From G963556115 sp963675945 (lineage in GTDB: Bacteria > Planctomycetota > SZUA-567), in contig OY780932.1 in assembly GCA_963675945.1 (NCBI GenBank), positions 2,852,001 through 2,916,000 on the forward strand: 64,000 nt of DNA, written 5' to 3'. A program made the position numbers and the translations under genes. Shown here in pieces: positions 60,301-64,000 of the stretch (position 1 is its first letter; each line of letters begins with the position of its first letter). The notes under the pieces are model-generated. The model had not been told where the DNA came from and ran no database searches. It saw only the letters and a list, made by a program, of their open reading frames with translations.

Positions 60301-61897
60301 GCATGTACAAAACCTTGAGTATGGTCGTAATACTGATGGTCAGGGACGTATCTTTATGAAGGTTATTGAACATGATACTGCAACTCAGCATATCGAGTTT
60401 GAACTCTACAAAGACGCAGGCTTCTCCGAATCAGGTCTTATTGGGTATGGTTCTGGCTCTTCCGACGGTACAGCTCCGATTACTATTGCCGCGCGGAATA
60501 GCTCAAATCTAGAGGGTGAGATAACCTTTGATGATGCCGGGGGTACCATTGATTTTACCCAGACACAGAACCTTGCTGCCGATACTTATATCGGCATTGG
60601 TGGAATCTGGGGGCGTAATGGGGTAAGTTACGGCAGTGGCTTTGCAGTGAGTGCAGACGCAATTGCCGGGGAGTTTGCCATAGAAGAGACGGTATTCAGT
60701 GGGGTAGAACTTGGCAAGAATACCGATAGTGCGGGTAGAATATTCTACCGTACTATTCAGGATGGCGCCAATAGTGGCCAGGTATTTGCATATAATAACG
60801 AGGCGATGCGGGAAGAGGATCTGGTGGCGATGTCATATGCCGGAACCGATTTGAGTGCGGATACCGAGGTGGTACTTAATAGTGTAAATGCTAGTGGGCT
60901 GGGAATAATACTCCGTACCGGGGCTGCCGCTTGGGGAGGGACTGCGGGTGATCGCGCAATAGGCGAGACCAGATTTGAGAATATCGGATTACGTGTAAGT
61001 GCTGATGAGTATGGTTCTGCCAATGGCCTGACAGTGAAGCAGAGCAGCGGACAATGCTGGGAGTATTACTCCGATCCAGCCGACAGCACTGCCACAATAA
61101 TCGAGGGAAATAATGATGCCTATACCGTTACTGGTGCTGACGCGATAGTAAATATCAATGGTACGGAGAAGACCTGCGACGGACTTACCCTCGACTTGGC
61201 GACCCTTGATATGACAGGGAAGTTGGTCTTTAAAGAAGGAGAAGTTGGCGCGACTACGGTTGCGCAGGTCGGATACAGTACAGGCAGTATATTCAGCAAT
61301 GCCGGCTTCCTGACCGATGATGCTGATGGCTGGACCGATAGTAATGGTGACGGCCATCGCGATCCTGATGAGATTGATACCTTCAAGGCTGGAGGTAACC
61401 TGGTAAACGCCGGACATAATACGACCGAGACTCTGGGAGCATTCTCCGGAGGAATGCAGCTACAGCTGGGCGAAGGTGCAGGCGGACAGGAACGCACGGT
61501 ACTCGGTATCGGTTCGATGACAGCAACCGAATTGGGCAAGCTGCGTAATGCTGACGGTGCGGTGATAGCGTTGAATGATCTGCTCGCCGGTAGCATAGCT
61601 TCATTAGCTGAGAACCCGATTGAAGCTATGAAGATAATTGACCAGGCAATAAGCGATGTGGCCGACACCCGGGCGCGAATCGGTGCCTGGCAGTCAAATC
61701 TGTTAGAGACAAATATCAATAACCTCAGTGTCGCCATCGAAAATATTACCAAGACCGAGAGCTATATCCGGGATGCTGATATGGCTTATGAATCCACTCA
61801 GTTTACCAAGAATCAGATCATGGTTCAAGCTGCGACCTCGATGACAGCGGCAGCAAATAGTCAATCCCAACAGGTTTTAGCACTTCTAGGGGCATAA
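57386..61897 (+). CDS. Giant flagellin with repeated central modules
   Basis: A flagellin of about 1503 residues, some three times the usual size. The N-terminal D0/D1 region is intact (VAHNLNALSTIRSLNIN, LATGYRINSGADDPAGL, NSQEADNMLGIAEGAL) and so is the C-terminal one (AISDVADTRARIGAWQ, ESYIRDADMAYES, QQVLALLGA). Between them, about 310-940 hold five imperfect modules of 110-145 residues, marked by SQA-x-L-x-T...DY-x-Y-x-NDP, and about 975-1230 hold two copies of a second module (LEYGRNTDGQGRIF and VELGKNTDSAGRIF). Three cysteines occur (STCDIP, GQCWEY, KTCDGL), rare in flagellins. AGGAGG favours TTG 57386; TTG 57380 and ATG 57392 are alternatives. A FliA promoter lies upstream. Confidence 0.92.
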   Translation: MPMIVAHNLNALSTIRSLNINNSSMSGSLERLATGYRINSGADDPAGLVISEQLRAQNAGLARAVQNSQEADNMLGIAEGALSEMSNILKKMKQLAVHASNNGVTSPEQVAADQAEIDSSVQTIDRIARTTKYSDQFLLNGNKEIGYDSQTGINSTADYPLLDSEMSELYQIPSFNKNIQISFNGTDGTGDAEVSAEARKAYIELDGADNRLDITTNAEGLKVLSKDQSFSIRGSKGSRSFSFAAGTALGDINSTLNSAADSIGLESSLIFDSSQTVDMIAYTTTSVNTNLGVETDGNGGDIRIFNALLGVQNVNNTLTIGSDDQVTGFNIVATDVGNYDVRFDMVDSLGTTIGSNTVTLNPSGTASNTSQAVTVTSANGSNVTFNYVYGFGGPTVSATNDNHVQTGGSASTIGTVTQQNGVSNRSALVIDPADAGATPWTVTQTTTGANTIDFTLSDGSTSQTVTVNRPVVGGLTDDHINVAFNTPNGTTFDFDYNFELDTTNNAWDHIGDGTLFTFSNTGVFISETAAQTDGPSAGNVTSPTNPTVDAVQNISSTLAVGDGANTKYTINATAISGNQVTFTVTGNNSGVVSTQTVTLANIAGPGATAGTTSQAISLNTLDGGTIDFDYFYDNNPNNSTCDIPEGDLFDLDLTAVPAYDRADGATPLFSFNNSGIITANNNINTAGTYAPATSSTPVLTNATVVNNDRIGESWTLASIANPDYRTVTFELRDNSGQRVVTQNMIMNNNPPELNTASQAITLTTGTVNNTSITLDWGYENDPNANGGNGYFDHIGLETLAEYDNTGTRTYLNNTDWTNGPVGPAGLNVTSPSDQVPAVSHIISQVNIFDIVNGETPFTISAANGSSAGEIEFTIHGSTTDPLLTETVNLAAFPFAATDYQTINLETSNGSTIEFRYYYENDPTTGEYDKPVGDLFTVDATPVNSERLFNGLSKTALAAGALIDVNLDPATGTHVQNLEYGRNTDGQGRIFMKVIEHDTATQHIEFELYKDAGFSESGLIGYGSGSSDGTAPITIAARNSSNLEGEITFDDAGGTIDFTQTQNLAADTYIGIGGIWGRNGVSYGSGFAVSADAIAGEFAIEETVFSGVELGKNTDSAGRIFYRTIQDGANSGQVFAYNNEAMREEDLVAMSYAGTDLSADTEVVLNSVNASGLGIILRTGAAAWGGTAGDRAIGETRFENIGLRVSADEYGSANGLTVKQSSGQCWEYYSDPADSTATIIEGNNDAYTVTGADAIVNINGTEKTCDGLTLDLATLDMTGKLVFKEGEVGATTVAQVGYSTGSIFSNAGFLTDDADGWTDSNGDGHRDPDEIDTFKAGGNLVNAGHNTTETLGAFSGGMQLQLGEGAGGQERTVLGIGSMTATELGKLRNADGAVIALNDLLAGSIASLAENPIEAMKIIDQAISDVADTRARIGAWQSNLLETNINNLSVAIENITKTESYIRDADMAYESTQFTKNQIMVQAATSMTAAANSQSQQVLALLGA

Positions 61898-62053
61898 GCA
61901 ATAAGAAATAAGCGTAATATTTTTTGCTCATTATCGGCGTTGTCCGTTATTGAGTTAGCTTAACTTTGGGATTTTTTTCTTGCTCAAGCAGAAATATGCT
62001 ATATAGTTGTTATAAACACTTCGCAAACCAATTGAAAAATAAGGGGTCAGGAT

Positions 62054-62602
62054 ATGACTGATACAATGAAAGAGATTGCCTCACGGGTGCGTGAACTTCG
62101 CGAATGCTGCGAGGTAGATGCCGCTGAGATAGCGGAACTGATAAATCTGCCGCTTGCAGAATATTCAAGGATGGAGCAAGGTGAGGTTGATTTCCCGGCA
62201 AGTTCTCTCTATGAGATTGCCAATAAGCTGAATGCAGATTTTACCGAATTACTAACGGGTAGACCGGCACATGTCGGGTTATTTTCGGTTACCCGTAAAG
62301 GTGGTGGGGTGGTGGTTAACCGGAGTAATCAGTATGCCTATGAGAACCTGGCGGCTAATTTTTTGCATAAAAAGTGTGAACCCTTTATTGTTACGGTTCC
62401 GGTTTCAGAGCATGATGCTGAGCTTAATTCTCACTTGGGACAAGAATTTATCTTTATGCTCGAAGGTGAGATGCTGGTAAAGATTCAAAATAATGAGATT
62501 GTGCTAAAAACTGGCGATTCGTTGTATTTTGATTCTACCAATGCACATTCGATGAAAACTTTAGGTGCGACCCCGGCCAAGTTTATTGATGTTATTTTAT
62601 AG
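62054..62602 (+). CDS. XRE-cupin transcriptional regulator
   Basis: A 182-residue regulator: an N-terminal helix-turn-helix of the XRE type (about 8-65, VDAAEIAELINLPLAEYSRMEQG) and a C-terminal cupin barrel (about 105-182, EFIFMLEGEMLVKI, LKTGDSLYFDSTNAHSMKTL). XRE-cupin proteins usually repress a neighbouring metabolic gene and sense a small ligand in the cupin. Here the acyl-CoA synthetase starts 49 bases downstream on the same strand, a pairing common in anaerobes. AAGGGGTCAGGAT precedes the ATG. Confidence 0.9.
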   Translation: MTDTMKEIASRVRELRECCEVDAAEIAELINLPLAEYSRMEQGEVDFPASSLYEIANKLNADFTELLTGRPAHVGLFSVTRKGGGVVVNRSNQYAYENLAANFLHKKCEPFIVTVPVSEHDAELNSHLGQEFIFMLEGEMLVKIQNNEIVLKTGDSLYFDSTNAHSMKTLGATPAKFIDVIL

Positions 62603-62651
62603 ATTATATATTTAAAAGCGATATTAGAAAAGAATAGCGAGAATATAGATT

Positions 62652-64000
62652 ATGTCATTATTGAGTAGATTTTGTCCGCAGACGGAATTTGAATCATACG
62701 AAGATTTTTCGAAGAATTTTACCCTGGATTTTCCTGAGAACTTTAACTTTGCCTATGATGTGGTAGATGTCTATGCCGAGACTGAACCGGAGCGTCTGGC
62801 GCTGGTATGGTGTGATGATCACGGCCAGGACAAAATTATTAACTTCCGAGAGATGAAGCGGCTTGCCGATAAGGCTGCAAATTTCTTTGCCGCTCAGGGA
62901 ATCAGGAAGGGTGATCATGTCATGCTTCTAGTAAAGGGGTGTTATGACTTCTGGTTCTCGCTGATTGCGCTACACAAGCTTGGAGCGATTGCGGTTCCGG
63001 GCACTCATATGCTTACGGCTCATGACCTGGTGTATCGTTTTGAGAATACTCAAGCCAAGATGATAGTCTGTGTAAATGCTGAAGGTTTGTTGAATGAGGT
63101 AGACAAGACGACTGAGGAATATAGCTGTGAGTTTGTCCGGTGTGTGATCGGAGCCGAGCGTGAGGGCTGGCTCAATTTTACCGCAGAGATTGAAGCAAGT
63201 CCGGAGGAATTTACCCGCCCTACCGGAGATCAGGCTACTTGCAATACCGATACCCTGCTTTCATACTTCTCCTCAGGGACTACCGGATATCCCAAACTGG
63301 TGGTTCACGATATGCTCTATCCGATTGCGCATATCCTGACCGCTAAATACTGGCAGAATGTCATTGACGGCGGGCTGCATTACACGGTTGCGGATACCGG
63401 TTGGGCCAAGTGTGCCTGGGGTAAGATTTATGGGCAGTGGATCTGTGGTAGTGCGGTATTTATGCATGATTACGAGAAGTTTGATCCGAAGAAGACTTTG
63501 GAGCTAGCAGCGAAATATAATGTTACCACTTTTTGCGCGCCACCGACAATTTATCGTTTTTTAATCCGCGAGGATCTGTCCCAGTATGATTTGTCCGGTA
63601 TCGAGTATGCTGTGGTCGCAGGAGAGCCACTCAATCCTGAGGTTTATACGCAGTTTTATAAGGCGACCGGTTTGAAACTCTACGAAGGTTATGGGCAGAC
63701 AGAGCTAATTATTACTGCGGCAACCTTCCCCTGGCTCGAACCGAAACCCGGTTCCATGGGGCGTCCCACTCCCCTGCTCAACGTTGAAGTTATTGGGCAT
63801 AACGGAGAGAAGGCTGAGGCGGGCGAAGAGGGTGAGATCTGCTTGCGCACCGATACGACGCTGCCGGTAGGGATGTTCAAAGGCTATTATAAATCCCCCG
63901 AGGAGACAGAAAGAGTTTGGCATGACGGTGTTTATCATACCGGAGATGTCGCCTGGATGGATGAAGACGGTTATCTCTGGTTTGTCGGTAGAACCGATGA
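62652..64000 (+). CDS. AMP-dependent acyl-CoA synthetase (3' truncated by window)
   Basis: The frame opens at ATG 62652 (MSLLSRFCPQTEF) and runs without a stop to the window end, giving 449 residues of an ANL-family enzyme; about 100 C-terminal residues are missing. The P-loop YFSSGTTGYPK (about 207-217), GYGQTE (about 348) and TGDVAWMDEDGYLW (about 430) are present. It activates a carboxylic acid with ATP and CoA; the layout resembles acetyl/butyryl- or medium-chain synthetases of anaerobes. It is probably controlled by the XRE-cupin gene just upstream. Confidence 0.9.
   Translation, partial: MSLLSRFCPQTEFESYEDFSKNFTLDFPENFNFAYDVVDVYAETEPERLALVWCDDHGQDKIINFREMKRLADKAANFFAAQGIRKGDHVMLLVKGCYDFWFSLIALHKLGAIAVPGTHMLTAHDLVYRFENTQAKMIVCVNAEGLLNEVDKTTEEYSCEFVRCVIGAEREGWLNFTAEIEASPEEFTRPTGDQATCNTDTLLSYFSSGTTGYPKLVVHDMLYPIAHILTAKYWQNVIDGGLHYTVADTGWAKCAWGKIYGQWICGSAVFMHDYEKFDPKKTLELAAKYNVTTFCAPPTIYRFLIREDLSQYDLSGIEYAVVAGEPLNPEVYTQFYKATGLKLYEGYGQTELIITAATFPWLEPKPGSMGRPTPLLNVEVIGHNGEKAEAGEEGEICLRTDTTLPVGMFKGYYKSPEETERVWHDGVYHTGDVAWMDEDGYLWFVGRTD

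Noticed and set aside
59879..61752. Long minus-strand ORFs (142-210 codons) inside the flagellin gene
   Set aside because: They come from the biased codon use of the repeated flagellin modules; no start signals and no family match.
57386..61897. Flagellin carrying a zinc protease (flagellinolysin) domain
   Set aside because: No HExxH motif is present in the central region.
1..64000. Prophage, transposon or other mobile element
   Set aside because: No integrase, transposase, phage structural gene, terminal repeat or tRNA attachment site was seen.
1..64000. tRNA or rRNA genes
   Set aside because: All gaps over 150 bases were read for cloverleaf signatures such as GGTTCGANTCC and for rRNA blocks; none was found.

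Overview
The window looks like chromosome from a motile, diderm (Gram-negative type) bacterium of moderate GC with AT-rich spacers. Evidence for two membranes is a SurA/PpiC-like periplasmic foldase, an HtrA-type protease with signal peptide, and two small lipoproteins with a lipobox. Motility is shown by a very large flagellin behind a FliA-type promoter, a chemoreceptor and a stand-alone FlhB C-terminal domain. RNase Y, a GH57/DUF3536 protein, a prfB without the usual frameshift site, and the mix of TRAP and sugar-acid genes suggest a little-cultured, probably anaerobic lineage. A PVC/Lentisphaerota-like host is only a guess; nothing here fixes the phylum.

Layout. (1) 1-16934 is a carbohydrate-acid catabolic island, all on the + strand: the end of a GntR/FCD regulator, a promoter with overlapping palindrome and a TTACATG x5 array, a TRAP transporter (dctPQM), a TIM-barrel isomerase, a zinc alcohol dehydrogenase, a transaldolase-UxaE fusion, a LarA-like nickel-pincer-type isomerase, an SDR, a split transketolase, a second TIM-barrel isomerase, a D-2-hydroxyacid dehydrogenase and a second zinc dehydrogenase. 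The kinase/aldolase/dehydratase steps of the classical uronate route are absent from the window, so this may be a different pathway in which transaldolase/transketolase chemistry breaks the carbon chain. (2) 16935-17412 holds terminators, a 35-codon minus-strand ORF with a structured leader, and an unexplained GC-rich stretch. (3) 17413-22878: a receiver/anti-sigma-kinase fusion, nitroreductase, foldase, TPR-sulfotransferase, FlhB fragment and ComF. (4) 22884-33473: GH57-like protein, NrnA, degenerate receiver, AsnRS, RluA, ThpR, acetyltransferase and DinG. (5) 33574-39290: two tandem paralogous Ca2+-type P-ATPases with matching promoters and hairpins. (6) 39437-42763: FecR-like protein, ECF sigma factor, RNase Y. 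(7) 43310-49482: prfB, glyA, serA, a metallo-beta-lactamase-fold protein, icd. (8) 49517-55024: a RadC fused to an Nth-like Cys cluster, lipoproteins, acetyltransferase, HtrA, and a lone asparagine-synthetase-like protein. (9) 55307-64000: chemoreceptor, giant flagellin, XRE-cupin regulator and an acyl-CoA synthetase cut by the window end.

The strongest candidates for something undescribed are the sugar-acid island with its transaldolase-UxaE fusion, the giant modular flagellin with cysteines, the RadC fusion, and the small structured locus at 17.0-17.2 kb. No tRNA, rRNA, CRISPR array, insertion sequence or prophage was seen.
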